Of a DNA stretch of 64,000 bases, positions 8,205 through 17,203 are shown piece by piece. A model generated the notes under the pieces. The model did not search any database, had not been told where the DNA came from, and saw only the letters and a list, made by a program, of their open reading frames with translations. Positions within the stretch are counted from its first letter, which is position 1, and each line of letters starts with the position of its first letter. The translations under genes and the position numbers were made by a program. This stretch comes from Bacteriovorax sp037444575 (GTDB taxonomy: Bacteria; Bdellovibrionota; Bacteriovoracia; Bacteriovoracales; Bacteriovoracaceae), in assembly GCA_037444575.1 (NCBI GenBank), contig JBBIME010000011.1, positions 1 to 64,000 of the forward strand, given 5' to 3'.

Positions 8205-9491
8205 ATGAGGCTAGTTCTTTTTGCGCTTCCCAGTTTGTTTTATCTAAACGTGATTCGTGCTGCTGATAAGATAAATTGGGAAGCAAGTGTTCGTGAAGCA
8301 ACAAACTCGAATTCAGAATTAAATGCAGCGAAAAGTTCTCTTCAGTCTACGCAGTATCAAATCAAAGCAGCAAGGAGTGGGTATTATCCATCAATTCAGG
8401 CCACTGCTGGATATTCCTATGACTCCTCCAATTCAACTAGAAGTATCTCGACATTTAATAATTCAAACAATCCATCTAAAAATTACACAACGTCGATAAA
8501 TGCCACAGAAAATTTATTTTCTGGTTTTTCGGATAGTTCTAAAGTTGATAAAGCAAAATATGTGAGTTCATCGAGTGAAGCCTCGCTTTCAAATGTAAAA
8601 GCGAAAATTAGTTTTGATTTAAAGACAGCTTTCATGGGGTTAGTTTATTCTCAAAAATACATTGCTCTTACAGAAGATATAATTAAGAGGCGTGAAGCAA
8701 ACGTAAAATTAGTTCAACTTAGATTTGAAAGCGGACGAGAAAATATTGGATCCCTCGAGTTGTCTAAGGCCTATCTTGCTCAGGCAAGATTTGATTATTT
8801 GCAGGCAGTTGATTCTCTAGATGTTTATCAAACTCAATTGGCGAGAGTTTTAGGAAGAGAGGATTTCGCCGATTTGGAAGTTGATGGAATGGTTCCTGTT
8901 GTTGATCCTCCTTATAAAGACAACAGAAAAATTAATTATAAAGATTTGGTGAAAGATATCCCTGTTTACAAAAAAGCTTATTTTGATGAGCTTTCTGCAA
9001 AGTCCTCTATCGATATCTCTAAATCTGCTTTCTACCCAACGATTAGTTTGAATCAAAGTGTGGGGAGAACAGGACATGAATCAAATTCGCCAGTGGATTC
9101 TTGGTCAATAGGCGCAAGTTTAGTATTTCCTCTTTTTAGCGGTGGAAAAGATTATTATTCCACAAAAAGTTCAAATGAAGATTATCGCGCGAGCGCTCTT
9201 TCTAGAATAAATACAGAAAAAGATAGTGTTAATAAACTCAAGGATGCTTACACAAGATATGTTGAAGCTGTCATGAAACTTGAAGTTGATAGTGCTTTTT
9301 TAAAAGCAGCAAGCACAAGAGAGAAAGTTGGTACCGCTCAATACAATAATGGGCTTATCTCATTTACTGATTGGGATATTATAGAAAATGATTTAATCAC
9401 CAGACAAAAAACAATGTTACAAACTCAAAGAGACAGAGTTATTGCTGAAGCTGCTTGGGAACAAGTTCAAGGAAAGGGAGTTATTCCATGA
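8205..9491 (+). CDS. TolC-family outer-membrane efflux channel
   Basis: A 428-residue outer-membrane factor that forms the exit duct of tripartite exporters. A signal peptide ends near IRAA. The mature part holds two tandem OEP repeats of long amphipathic helices (about 28-215 and 240-420), rich in Ala, Ser and Gln, as in TolC. Typical pieces include YYPSIQATAGYSYDSS, SARLN-like spacing replaced by NVKLVQLRFESGRENIG, and TAQYNNGLISFTDW near the end of the second repeat. Its stop overlaps the start of the adaptor gene (ATGA). Co-transcription with a MacA-like adaptor and MacB indicates a MacAB-TolC-like export machine. Confidence 0.88.
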   Translation: MRLVLFALPSLFYLNVIRAADKINWEASVREATNSNSELNAAKSSLQSTQYQIKAARSGYYPSIQATAGYSYDSSNSTRSISTFNNSNNPSKNYTTSINATENLFSGFSDSSKVDKAKYVSSSSEASLSNVKAKISFDLKTAFMGLVYSQKYIALTEDIIKRREANVKLVQLRFESGRENIGSLELSKAYLAQARFDYLQAVDSLDVYQTQLARVLGREDFADLEVDGMVPVVDPPYKDNRKINYKDLVKDIPVYKKAYFDELSAKSSIDISKSAFYPTISLNQSVGRTGHESNSPVDSWSIGASLVFPLFSGGKDYYSTKSSNEDYRASALSRINTEKDSVNKLKDAYTRYVEAVMKLEVDSAFLKAASTREKVGTAQYNNGLISFTDWDIIENDLITRQKTMLQTQRDRVIAEAAWEQVQGKGVIP

Positions 9492-10483
9492 GTTCGAATT
9501 ATAAAAAAGTGGGAATTGCTCTCATTGTCGTTATCATTGCTGGTGTCGCTGGATATAAATTTTTAAACGGCCGGCAAGAAGAGGAAGCTCCAACTTATAA
9601 TGAATACATTGTTAAAAAAGGTAATTTAAAAATTCAAATTTTAAGTACTGGTATTGTTCAGCCTGAAAACAAAGTTGAAATAAAAGCTCCCATTGCTGGA
9701 CGTTTAGAAAAAGTTTTGGTGCAGGAAGGGACGAGAGTAAAAAAAGGGCAAATCTTAGCATGGATGAGTTCTACAGAAAGAGCGGCGATGCTTGATGCTG
9801 CCAGTGCAAAAGGTCCACAAGAGGTTAAGGATTGGGAAGAGATGTATCGAGCAACTCCAATTCTTGCTGCGATTGACGGAATGATTATTCAAAAAAATTA
9901 TGAAGCTGGACAAACTTTTACAACGGCAGATGCCATTCTGGTTATGTCGGATCGATTGACTGTTAAAGCTCAAGTTGATGAAACCGATATTGCCAAAATT
10001 AAACTTAAGCAGAAAGCAGAAATTACACTTGATGCTTATCCAGATGAAACAATAGAAGCATCAGTCGACCAAATTGCCTATGATGCAAAAACAGTTAACA
10101 ACGTTACAACTTATATTGTGGACGTCCTTCCTAATAAAACTCCTGTTTATATGAGAAGTGGGATGACTGCGAATGTAACTTTCGACGTCGATTCAAGAAG
10201 TAATATTCTTCTTGTTCCAACAGAAGCAATAAAAATTGAAGATGTAATGAGTGCCGTTCTTCTCCCTAATCCTAACAATGCAGAAAAACCAATTGAGCAT
10301 GAAGTTGAAATCGGTTTATCGGATGGTAAAAAGACAGAAATTTTATCAGGATTAAATGAAAACGATAAAATTTTAGTTCAATCTTTCAAAGCAAAAGGTA
10401 AACAAAGTTCGGGAGTAAATCCGTTTAGTCCAATGGGACGTCGAAGTGGAAGTGGGTCTCGCGGAGCCGCGCACGCTCATTAA
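9488..10483 (+). CDS. HlyD/MacA-type periplasmic adaptor with a very short hairpin region
   Basis: A 331-residue membrane-fusion protein. One N-terminal transmembrane helix (about 8-24) is followed by a lipoyl-like half-motif (EIKAPIAGRLEKVLVQEGTRVKKGQIL), a linker, the second lipoyl half (ILAAIDGMIIQKNYEAGQTF), then beta-barrel and membrane-proximal domains. In E. coli MacA a long alpha-helical hairpin joins the two lipoyl halves and meets TolC. Here only about 30 residues (95-124) lie between them, so the hairpin is nearly absent. The ATG at 9488 overlaps the tolC stop; an upstream in-frame ATG at 9455 would overlap tolC further. The C-terminus is Gly/Ser/Arg-rich. Confidence 0.85.
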   Translation: MSSNYKKVGIALIVVIIAGVAGYKFLNGRQEEEAPTYNEYIVKKGNLKIQILSTGIVQPENKVEIKAPIAGRLEKVLVQEGTRVKKGQILAWMSSTERAAMLDAASAKGPQEVKDWEEMYRATPILAAIDGMIIQKNYEAGQTFTTADAILVMSDRLTVKAQVDETDIAKIKLKQKAEITLDAYPDETIEASVDQIAYDAKTVNNVTTYIVDVLPNKTPVYMRSGMTANVTFDVDSRSNILLVPTEAIKIEDVMSAVLLPNPNNAEKPIEHEVEIGLSDGKKTEILSGLNENDKILVQSFKAKGKQSSGVNPFSPMGRRSGSGSRGAAHAH

Positions 10484-10500
10484 TAAAGGAACTTAAAGGC

Positions 10501-12450
10501 ATGTTGAAACTATCAAATGTTACGAAAACATACAAAATGGGAGACAATGTCTTTAATGCTCTTCGTGACATTAACCTTACTGTTGATGACGGTGATTACA
10601 TTGCCATCATGGGTCCTTCTGGATCAGGAAAGTCAACTCTCATGCACATCATGGGATTGCTAGATGTCCCTAGTTCTGGCTCTTATAAAATTAATGATGA
10701 GGAAGTTTCAAATTTAAGTGAGGATGAGTTATCAGAATTAAGACGAAAGACAATTGGTTTTATCTTTCAACAATTTAATCTTCTTCCTCGAATGAGTGCT
10801 CTAGAAAACGTCAATGTTCCTTTGCTCTATTCAAAAATTCCCGAAGGAGAAAAATACGGCAAAGAACTTCTTGAGAGAACTGGAATTGGCAATAGATCAG
10901 GCCACAGACCAAATGAGCTTTCAGGAGGGCAACAACAACGCGTGGCCATCGCTAGATCTTTAATTAATAAGCCACAAATGATTTTTGCAGACGAGCCGAC
11001 AGGGAATCTAGATTCGGTCAGTGAAAAAGAAATTTTAACCATCCTAAAAGAATTGAATGAACAGGGAATAACTGTGGTCATCGTCACTCATGAAGAGGAA
11101 GTTGGTCAGCAGGCCAAGCGTCTAATTCGCATGAGAGATGGGATGATTCAGTCTGATGAGAGACTGCAACCGTTACCATCAAAAGAAAAAATAGTAAGTG
11201 AAAGTGTTGTTCATAAATCGGCAAATATTTTTTTGGAAGTCTTTGAATATCTAAAATTAGGATTTAAAACTCTTGCTGCCAATAAAGTAAGAACAGCTCT
11301 TTCCGTTCTTGGTATTTTAATTGGGGTTGCTGCTGTTATTGCTATGCTTGCAATCGGAAGAGGGGCCCAAAAACAAATTGAAGCTCAACTTTCTTCATTG
11401 GGATCAAATCTTTTAATTTTGCGTCCAGGAGCTGTTCGAGTTGGCGGAGTTGCGCAAGAATCTGGAGCAACCACAAGACTTAGCACAGATGATGCTCAAT
11501 ACATAAAAGATCAGGTGCCAGCAGTAAAATCTATTTCAGCAAATGTGAATGGAAGAGGTCAGGCTGCTTATGAAAATAAAAACTGGAGTACGCTCGTCAT
11601 TGGGGGCAGTCCCAGCTATGCTGAAATTCATGCGATGGTTCCAGATGTAGGAAGATTTTTTAATGAGGCAGATAATTTAAAGCGCTCAAGGGTTGCTCTT
11701 GTTGGACGGACTGTTGTGAGAGAACTCTTCGGTGACAAAAATCCCTTGGGCGAAATGATTAAAATTAACAAAATAAGCTTTCAAGTTATCGGTGTTTTAC
11801 CAGAGAAAGGTGCCACGAGCTTTCGTGATCAGGATGATGTCATTGTTATTCCTGTTTTGACTGCCATGAAACGTTTGCTAGGAAAAGATTATATTGATTC
11901 AATTGATCTAGAAATTACAGATCCAGATAAAATGGAAGCAGCAGAAGAAAAAATTATTTCTCTAATGAATGTCAGACACCGAGTTGTGCCTTCACAAAGA
12001 GATACTGCCTTTGAAATAAGAAACATGGCAGACATTCAAGCTGCTGTTCAACAAAGTTCAAAAACAATGTCAGTTCTTTTATCTTCTATCGCTGCCATTT
12101 CTCTCGTTGTTGGTGGAATTGGAATCATGAACATTATGCTTGTTTCTGTGACAGAGAGAACTAGAGAAATTGGCTTGCGAAAAGCTATTGGGGCAAAACG
12201 TTGGGATATTCTCGCACAATTTTTATCCGAGTCTGTTGTTGTAAGTGCTGTCGGAGGGATTAGCGGAATTATTTTAGGATGGGTCGTGACTGTAGCCATT
12301 GGTTATTTTTCTGGCTGGACAACTTCTATTAGCATCTCATCAGTATTGGTTTCATTTCTTTTTTCTGCTTCAATTGGAATCATTTTTGGAATTTATCCAG
12401 CGAGAAAAGCTTCTCTTTTACATCCAATAGATGCCTTAAGACATGAATAG
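10501..12450 (+). CDS. macB: MacB-type ABC transporter, ATPase fused to permease
   Basis: A 649-residue fusion of an ABC ATPase and a MacB permease. The ATPase carries Walker A GPSGSGKST (38-46), the Q-loop in FIFQQFNLLPR, signature LSGGQQQR, Walker B MIFADEPTGNLDS and a switch His in VIVTHE. The permease has one transmembrane helix near 258-283, a periplasmic domain of about 230 residues, and three C-terminal helices beginning at SVLLSSIAAISLVVGGIG, with the conserved ERTREIGLRKAIGA loop. Such transporters act as mechanotransducers that move periplasmic substrates through TolC. The gene follows the adaptor by 17 bp. Its 3' end overlaps the convergent MFS gene by 15 bp. Confidence 0.93.
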   Translation: MLKLSNVTKTYKMGDNVFNALRDINLTVDDGDYIAIMGPSGSGKSTLMHIMGLLDVPSSGSYKINDEEVSNLSEDELSELRRKTIGFIFQQFNLLPRMSALENVNVPLLYSKIPEGEKYGKELLERTGIGNRSGHRPNELSGGQQQRVAIARSLINKPQMIFADEPTGNLDSVSEKEILTILKELNEQGITVVIVTHEEEVGQQAKRLIRMRDGMIQSDERLQPLPSKEKIVSESVVHKSANIFLEVFEYLKLGFKTLAANKVRTALSVLGILIGVAAVIAMLAIGRGAQKQIEAQLSSLGSNLLILRPGAVRVGGVAQESGATTRLSTDDAQYIKDQVPAVKSISANVNGRGQAAYENKNWSTLVIGGSPSYAEIHAMVPDVGRFFNEADNLKRSRVALVGRTVVRELFGDKNPLGEMIKINKISFQVIGVLPEKGATSFRDQDDVIVIPVLTAMKRLLGKDYIDSIDLEITDPDKMEAAEEKIISLMNVRHRVVPSQRDTAFEIRNMADIQAAVQQSSKTMSVLLSSIAAISLVVGGIGIMNIMLVSVTERTREIGLRKAIGAKRWDILAQFLSESVVVSAVGGISGIILGWVVTVAIGYFSGWTTSISISSVLVSFLFSASIGIIFGIYPARKASLLHPIDALRHE

Positions 12451-13689
12451 TTTTTGATCTCGAGAAGGAATCTGAACATGTTCAACAATATGGGCATTGA
12501 TTCTTGGGGCCTGTTTGATGAAAAAATAGGCACCAATTAAACAAATAACTCCGTTAACAAACAATGTCGTCGAAAGACCAAAGTGATGGGCCATAGATCC
12601 CATTAGTAAACTTCCAAATGGTGCTGATCCAAAAAGACCAAGAGTTAAAAAACTCATCACACGTCCGCGCTTATCATCTTCAGCAAGAATTTGAATAATT
12701 GTATTTGTTGAACTCATTTGCAACATCATTCCTAGTCCTGTCATAAAAACAGAAAATAAAACAAGTGGAAGAGCGTGTACAAGTGAGATAGCGATGATAA
12801 AGGCACCAACGTTTAGGCCTCCAAAAGCTATGATGGCCCCTAAATCGGGTGGACCTTTTCTATAGGCTAAATAAAGAGCTCCAACTAGAGAGCCAAGACC
12901 TGCTGATGCAGAAATTAATCCAAGAGTATGTGCTCCACCATTATGAAGGCTTGCCGCTAGAGCTGGATAAAGATTGGTATAAGGCGATCCAAAAAAACTA
13001 ATGAAGGCAACAAAGAGAATGACCGATTTTATCGATGGATTGCTAAAAGTAGAGTGATAACCAACAGAGATGCTATCAAATATTTTTTTTGCGTTAAACC
13101 TTTTATTTTTAACTTTATCAACTCGAATAGAAAAGAGAGCGATTAAAACAGCGATGTAACTAATACCATTTAAGAGAAAGCACATTCCTTCTCCAACAGA
13201 AGCAATTGCAGCTCCGGCTATCGCAGGCCCTATAAGTCTGGTCATATTTACAATAGAGGAGTTAAGAGCAACTGCATTGGGAAGATCTTCTTTGTTTTTT
13301 ATCATCTGTACGACAAATGATTGTCTTCCCGTGATATCAAAACAGTTGATTAATCCTAACGTTAAATTAAGAGCAATAAGATCAAAGAGAGTAATCTTTC
13401 CAGAAAAGGTCAGGGCCGCAAGGATAAAGGCCTGAAGAGCAGAGAGGGATTGTGTCCAAATTAAAAGCTTGTGACGATCAACATGATCGACAATAACTCC
13501 AGCAAACAACCCAAAAATAAACATGGGAATTTGAGAAGAGAATCCTGAAACTCCTAACCAAAAAGCAGAATTAGTTAGTTTGTAAACCATCCAGCTCATT
13601 GCCAGTTGTTGCATCCAAGTTCCAATCAAAGAAACAAATTGTCCACTTAGATAGATTTTATAATTGCGGTGTTTTAGGGCCGGAAACAT
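12436..13689 (-). CDS. MFS exporter (MFS_3 / EntS-like)
   Basis: A 417-residue major facilitator with about 12 transmembrane helices. The N-terminal signature FRALKHRNYKIYLSGQ-like start (FPALKHRNYKIYLSGQFVSL) and GTWMQQLAMSWMVY are typical of the MFS_3 group that includes enterobactin and drug exporters. The loop between helices 2 and 3 reads FAGVIVDHVDRHK, a version of the usual MFS G-x-x-x-D-R-x-x-R. Substrate cannot be told from the sequence. The gene runs towards macB, overlapping it by 15 bp, and lies 20 bp downstream of the old yellow enzyme gene on the same strand, so the two may be co-transcribed. Confidence 0.87.
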   Translation of the reverse strand: MFPALKHRNYKIYLSGQFVSLIGTWMQQLAMSWMVYKLTNSAFWLGVSGFSSQIPMFIFGLFAGVIVDHVDRHKLLIWTQSLSALQAFILAALTFSGKITLFDLIALNLTLGLINCFDITGRQSFVVQMIKNKEDLPNAVALNSSIVNMTRLIGPAIAGAAIASVGEGMCFLLNGISYIAVLIALFSIRVDKVKNKRFNAKKIFDSISVGYHSTFSNPSIKSVILFVAFISFFGSPYTNLYPALAASLHNGGAHTLGLISASAGLGSLVGALYLAYRKGPPDLGAIIAFGGLNVGAFIIAISLVHALPLVLFSVFMTGLGMMLQMSSTNTIIQILAEDDKRGRVMSFLTLGLFGSAPFGSLLMGSMAHHFGLSTTLFVNGVICLIGAYFFIKQAPRINAHIVEHVQIPSRDQKLFMS

Positions 13690-13709
13690 TTTAACTTTTT
13701 TACCTTGGA

Positions 13710-14750
13710 TTAGAGTTTGTAATTTGGATAGGCCCGTTCATATTGCTTAGGAAAACTTGGCGTTTCTCCCAATGCAATTGCTGCTTTTATTGGCCAGTAA
13801 GGTTCTCGTAAAAGTTCTCGAGCTAATAATACAGCATCGGCCTGATTGTTCTCAAGAATTTCCTCAGCTTGTTTGGGATCAGTAATTAATCCAACTGCAC
13901 CTGTAAGGATTCCGACTTCCTTTTTTATGACGTCTGCAAATTTTACTTGAAAGCCTGGGGCAACAGGAATTTTTGCTTGTGAAAGTGTTCCACCGGTAGA
14001 TACATCAATAAAATCAATTCCAATTTTCTTGAGTTCACGGCAAAGGATAATACTTTCATTTAAGTTCCATCCTTCCTCATTCTCTGCCCAGTCTGTCGCA
14101 GAGATGCGGACAAAAACGGGAAGATTTGAAGGCCACGAATCCCTAAGAGCACGAGCAACCATTAAAGGAAAACGCATACGGTTTTCTAATGATCCTCCAA
14201 ATTCATCAACTCTTTTGTTGGTAATAGGGGAGAGAAACTGATGCATGAGATAACCGTGGGCCATATGAGCTTCAATGACTTCAAAGCCTGCTCCCAGTGC
14301 TAACTTTGCTGAATGAGCAAAGCTATCGACTAGATTATAAATTTCTTTATTGGTTAATTCTCTTGGCGTTCTAAACTTATCAGAAAAAGCAATTGGACTA
14401 GGAGCATAGATTTCCCAATCACCTTCACCTTTCCTTCCTGAGTGAGCTAGTTGAATGCCTGGAATTGAGTCTTGTGATTTTATAAATTCAGTAATGGGTT
14501 TAAAAGCATCTCTTTGTTTTTCATTGTGAAGTGCCAGACAGTAATTGCTGATTCTTCCTTCACTTACAACTCCAGTTGCTTCAGCTAGTATCAGTCCTGC
14601 TCCACCAGAAGCTCTGGAGCCTAGATGAACAAGATGCCAATTATTAGCGATTCCATCATGGGCCGAGTATTGGCACATTGGAGATAAGATAATTCTATTT
14701 TTTAACGTTAGCTCGCGAATTTTAAGAGGTGCAAAAAGTTTAGATGACAT
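13710..14750 (-). CDS. Old yellow enzyme (YqjM-like NADH:flavin oxidoreductase)
   Basis: A 346-residue FMN-dependent ene-reductase of the old yellow enzyme family, TIM-barrel fold. The N-terminal LTLKNRIILSPMCQYSAHDG carries the Cys that tunes FMN in the YqjM/thermophilic-like class. Substrate-binding histidines lie in EAHMAHGYLMHQFLSP, followed by the family signature NKRVDEFGGSLENRMRFP, and the phosphate-binding stretch near LLARELLREPYWPIKAA closes the barrel. Such enzymes reduce activated C=C bonds using NAD(P)H; the physiological substrate is usually unknown. It lies between the PP-loop ligase gene upstream (19 bp) and the MFS exporter gene downstream, all on the minus strand. Confidence 0.9.
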   Translation of the reverse strand: MSSKLFAPLKIRELTLKNRIILSPMCQYSAHDGIANNWHLVHLGSRASGGAGLILAEATGVVSEGRISNYCLALHNEKQRDAFKPITEFIKSQDSIPGIQLAHSGRKGEGDWEIYAPSPIAFSDKFRTPRELTNKEIYNLVDSFAHSAKLALGAGFEVIEAHMAHGYLMHQFLSPITNKRVDEFGGSLENRMRFPLMVARALRDSWPSNLPVFVRISATDWAENEEGWNLNESIILCRELKKIGIDFIDVSTGGTLSQAKIPVAPGFQVKFADVIKKEVGILTGAVGLITDPKQAEEILENNQADAVLLARELLREPYWPIKAAIALGETPSFPKQYERAYPNYKL

Positions 14751-14768
14751 CGCTATTTTTCCTAAGCA

Positions 14769-15455
14769 TTAAGGCTCTTTCATTAAACTAACAAGATAAG
14801 GACCTTCTTCTATTGCGATAGCTTTAGAGAAAGGAACGCGCATTTTAAAGTGTGGACTGTAGGTAACAAAAGTGTGGAACTCACCATTTTCCCCAGCTGG
14901 ATCAATATTTTGAGGCAAGCGATCAACGTATTCTTGATTGAATTCACAATTAAGAAAGCTAGTGTCGAGCTTATCTTTCATAATTGAAGTTACAAGGGCC
15001 TTATGTCCAGTTTTAAAAAACTCCTTATTGATTTCATTTGAATCTTTTCCCCATAGCGGAAAGACTGCTTTCATTTCTAAAAGAATAAGCATGTCTTCTC
15101 GAAATTTTCTAATTTCTTTGAGGTGAATATCTCCAAAGGCAACGTGGTGAATTCCGCGCTTGCCAAATACTGCAAGAATTTTTCCGACGTGATCAATGTA
15201 TTCTTCATTTGAACAATTATCAGGAAGAAAAATTCTTTGAAGCGGAAGCTTTAACATTTTTGCTTGATCTATAATCAGACTGTCAGGGATTCCGTGAAAT
15301 TTCACAGCATTTTTCTCGCGATCAAAAGTAGTCACAAGACCCACAACTTCAAAATTTGGGTCTTGTTTTAAATAGTGAAGAGCTAGAGCGCTGTCCTTGC
15401 CTCCACTCCAAAAGAGTAAGATCATTTCTTTTTCTTTGGGGGTATTTTCATTCAT
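14769..15455 (-). CDS. PP-loop ATP pyrophosphatase, diphthine-ammonia ligase-like
   Basis: A 228-residue protein with the PP-loop motif FWSGGKDSALALHYL at the N-terminus and the conserved HHVAFGDIHLKEIRKFRE segment. Both are typical of the ATP_bind_4/Dph6-like family. In eukaryotes and archaea Dph6 amidates diphthine on elongation factor 2. Bacteria make no diphthamide, so bacterial members must do another amidation or adenylation, and the role here is open. Family relatives are also linked to B12 or tRNA metabolism by context, but nothing in this neighbourhood supports either. First gene of a minus-strand run with the old yellow enzyme and the MFS exporter. Confidence 0.78.
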   Translation of the reverse strand: MNENTPKEKEMILLFWSGGKDSALALHYLKQDPNFEVVGLVTTFDREKNAVKFHGIPDSLIIDQAKMLKLPLQRIFLPDNCSNEEYIDHVGKILAVFGKRGIHHVAFGDIHLKEIRKFREDMLILLEMKAVFPLWGKDSNEINKEFFKTGHKALVTSIMKDKLDTSFLNCEFNQEYVDRLPQNIDPAGENGEFHTFVTYSPHFKMRVPFSKAIAIEEGPYLVSLMKEP

Positions 15456-15608
15456 ATTTTTTCTCGTTTTTAATCTTTTAAACAGAACTATTCTAGCTTA
15501 ATGGTGTATCAAACTGAAAGGGAATTGCCGAGTTGAATCTTGTAAAATTAATAGATTTTAAATATGCAAATGGTATAAAAAACATATCTAGAGTAATCTA
15601 GTCAGGAA

Positions 15609-15637
15609 TTGTTTTCAAAGAGAAAATGCGCTAGTCT
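15609..15637 (+). promoter_or_regulatory. Leaderless-type promoter of the metallophosphoesterase gene
   Basis: TTGTTT at 15609-15614, a 17-bp spacer, and TAGTCT at 15632-15637. The -10 ends seven bases before the ATG at 15645, and no Shine-Dalgarno sequence lies between, so the transcript probably begins at or very near the start codon. Confidence 0.5.
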
Positions 15638-15644
15638 TCTTACT

Positions 15645-16823
15645 ATGAAAATTTTCTTGGTCATCGTCATTTCGCTTCTTGGTTACCTCAATTATTTAGT
15701 GGGCGTATACTTTGTTGATGCCTTGTCGCTTTCAGGTACTTTCGAGACACTATTTTGGATTTTTAATATTTTTGCAACGGTAATAATTTTTGCAGCTCCC
15801 TATGTCTATCGAGTTTATCCCAAAAAAGATCCTGGATTTTTGTATAATGCTCTTCAGTGGTGTGGCTATATCTTGTTTGGGATTTACTCTGTTCTTCTTG
15901 TCTTTATGTTTTTAAATCTTTCAGGGATCTTCATCTATGAACACTTGACGAGCGTCAGTCAAAAACAAGAGTTTTTTATAAAGTTTTCTTTGGCCATTGT
16001 CAGTCTTGTTATTGCTGCGATTGTAAGCGGAGTTGGATTTTTAGAGGCGCAAAGAAAACCACTAGTCAAAAAAGTAAGTGTAGCTATTCCCAATCTCCCT
16101 CCTGCGTTTCATGGAGTCACTATTTTGCAAATGAGTGATTTACATGTTGGACAAACAATCAAAGCTGCTCATGTTAATAGACTTGTTGAAATGAGCAATG
16201 AGTTAAAACCAGACATTGTTGTTTTAACAGGAGATATGATTGATGGTATCCGTTTTCAACTAGAAGAAGATTTAGAAGGATTTAAAAGAGTGCAAGCGCC
16301 CCTTGGAAAATTTATGGTTCCAGGTAACCATGAATACTATTGGGGAGTAACGAGTTGGATTAGTTTTTGGAAGGAAGTTGGTTTTTCGACTCTTTTAAAT
16401 GAGCATTCAATAATAGAGAGAGATCAGGCGAAATTAGTTATGGCAGGAGTTCATGATTATTCAGCAAGAAAACTTGGGGGAGGAATTGTTTCAAGTCCCA
16501 AGGACGCACTCAAAGGCGCTCCAAGTGATGCTATAAAAATTTTACTCGCCCATCAACCTCGCAGTGTTTATGAAGCTTCAAGCGCAGGCTTTAATTTACA
16601 AATTTCAGGTCATACACATTCAGGTCAGTACTTTCCATTCAACGTTTTAATCTACCTTTTTCAACCATATGTAAAAGGATTAAATCTGCACAAAAAAACG
16701 TGGATCTACGTCAATCAAGGGACTGGTTATTGGGGACCCCCAAGTCGTTTTGGAGTGCCTCCGGAACTAACTCTTTTGGAACTTATATCCCACAATACGA
16801 TTCCAGCAAATGGTAGTGACTGA
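15645..16823 (+). CDS. Membrane-anchored calcineurin-like metallophosphoesterase
   Basis: A 392-residue protein with about four N-terminal transmembrane helices (1-150), followed by a calcineurin-like phosphoesterase domain. All the metal-binding motifs are visible in order: LQMSDLHVGQ (DxH), LTGDMIDG (GDxxD), VPGNHEYYWG (GNHE), LLAHQPRS and ISGHTHSGQ (GHxH). This layout matches the YkuE/YaeI group of phosphodiesterases, some of which act on lipids such as UDP-diacylglucosamine or on teichoic-acid anchors. The substrate here is not assigned. I chose the ATG at 15645 because the promoter sits directly before it; the frame open from 15609 includes the -35 box. The 3' end overlaps a convergent lipoprotein gene by 41 bp. 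Confidence 0.85.
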   Translation: MKIFLVIVISLLGYLNYLVGVYFVDALSLSGTFETLFWIFNIFATVIIFAAPYVYRVYPKKDPGFLYNALQWCGYILFGIYSVLLVFMFLNLSGIFIYEHLTSVSQKQEFFIKFSLAIVSLVIAAIVSGVGFLEAQRKPLVKKVSVAIPNLPPAFHGVTILQMSDLHVGQTIKAAHVNRLVEMSNELKPDIVVLTGDMIDGIRFQLEEDLEGFKRVQAPLGKFMVPGNHEYYWGVTSWISFWKEVGFSTLLNEHSIIERDQAKLVMAGVHDYSARKLGGGIVSSPKDALKGAPSDAIKILLAHQPRSVYEASSAGFNLQISGHTHSGQYFPFNVLIYLFQPYVKGLNLHKKTWIYVNQGTGYWGPPSRFGVPPELTLLELISHNTIPANGSD

Positions 16824-17154
16824 GAACTTGATCGGCTTCAAAATGCTTGTATTGTTTTTTTATGAGAAGGAAACTCACTTCCATTCTGGTTTTATTTTTA
16901 GGATCACTCATTAATTCATTGGCCAGCATTGGAGAGCGGAGTAACGCCAAATCACTTTCAGCTATGAGATTACGAGAAAGCAATTCTTCTTTCGTAATTG
17001 AATCTGCAGGAGAGTTATGGGAATTTATAAAATAACCGACCAATTCGCTGCATTGATTTGCACTCGATGGCTCACGGATAAGCGGTTGATTTTTTAAATC
17101 AGGGGTTGAGCATGCGGCCAGAGTAAGAATAAATATGAAAGAAAAGTACTTCAT
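16783..17154 (-). CDS. Small lipoprotein, unknown function
   Basis: A 123-residue lipoprotein. The ATG at 17154 opens directly into MKYFSFIFILTLAACSTPD, giving a lipobox LAAC at 12-15. Longer in-frame starts up to 17250 would put the signal sequence in the middle of the protein, so I rejected them. The mature part is helical with two further Cys (about 36 and 121) and no family that I recognise. The gene overlaps the convergent metallophosphoesterase gene by 41 bp. Confidence 0.6.
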   Translation of the reverse strand: MKYFSFIFILTLAACSTPDLKNQPLIREPSSANQCSELVGYFINSHNSPADSITKEELLSRNLIAESDLALLRSPMLANELMSDPKNKTRMEVSFLLIKKQYKHFEADQVLSHYHLLESYCGI

Positions 17155-17203
17155 AACCAATCTATCGTCTAAATGAAGATAAAGATTAATCCGAAAACAC
17201 TCT

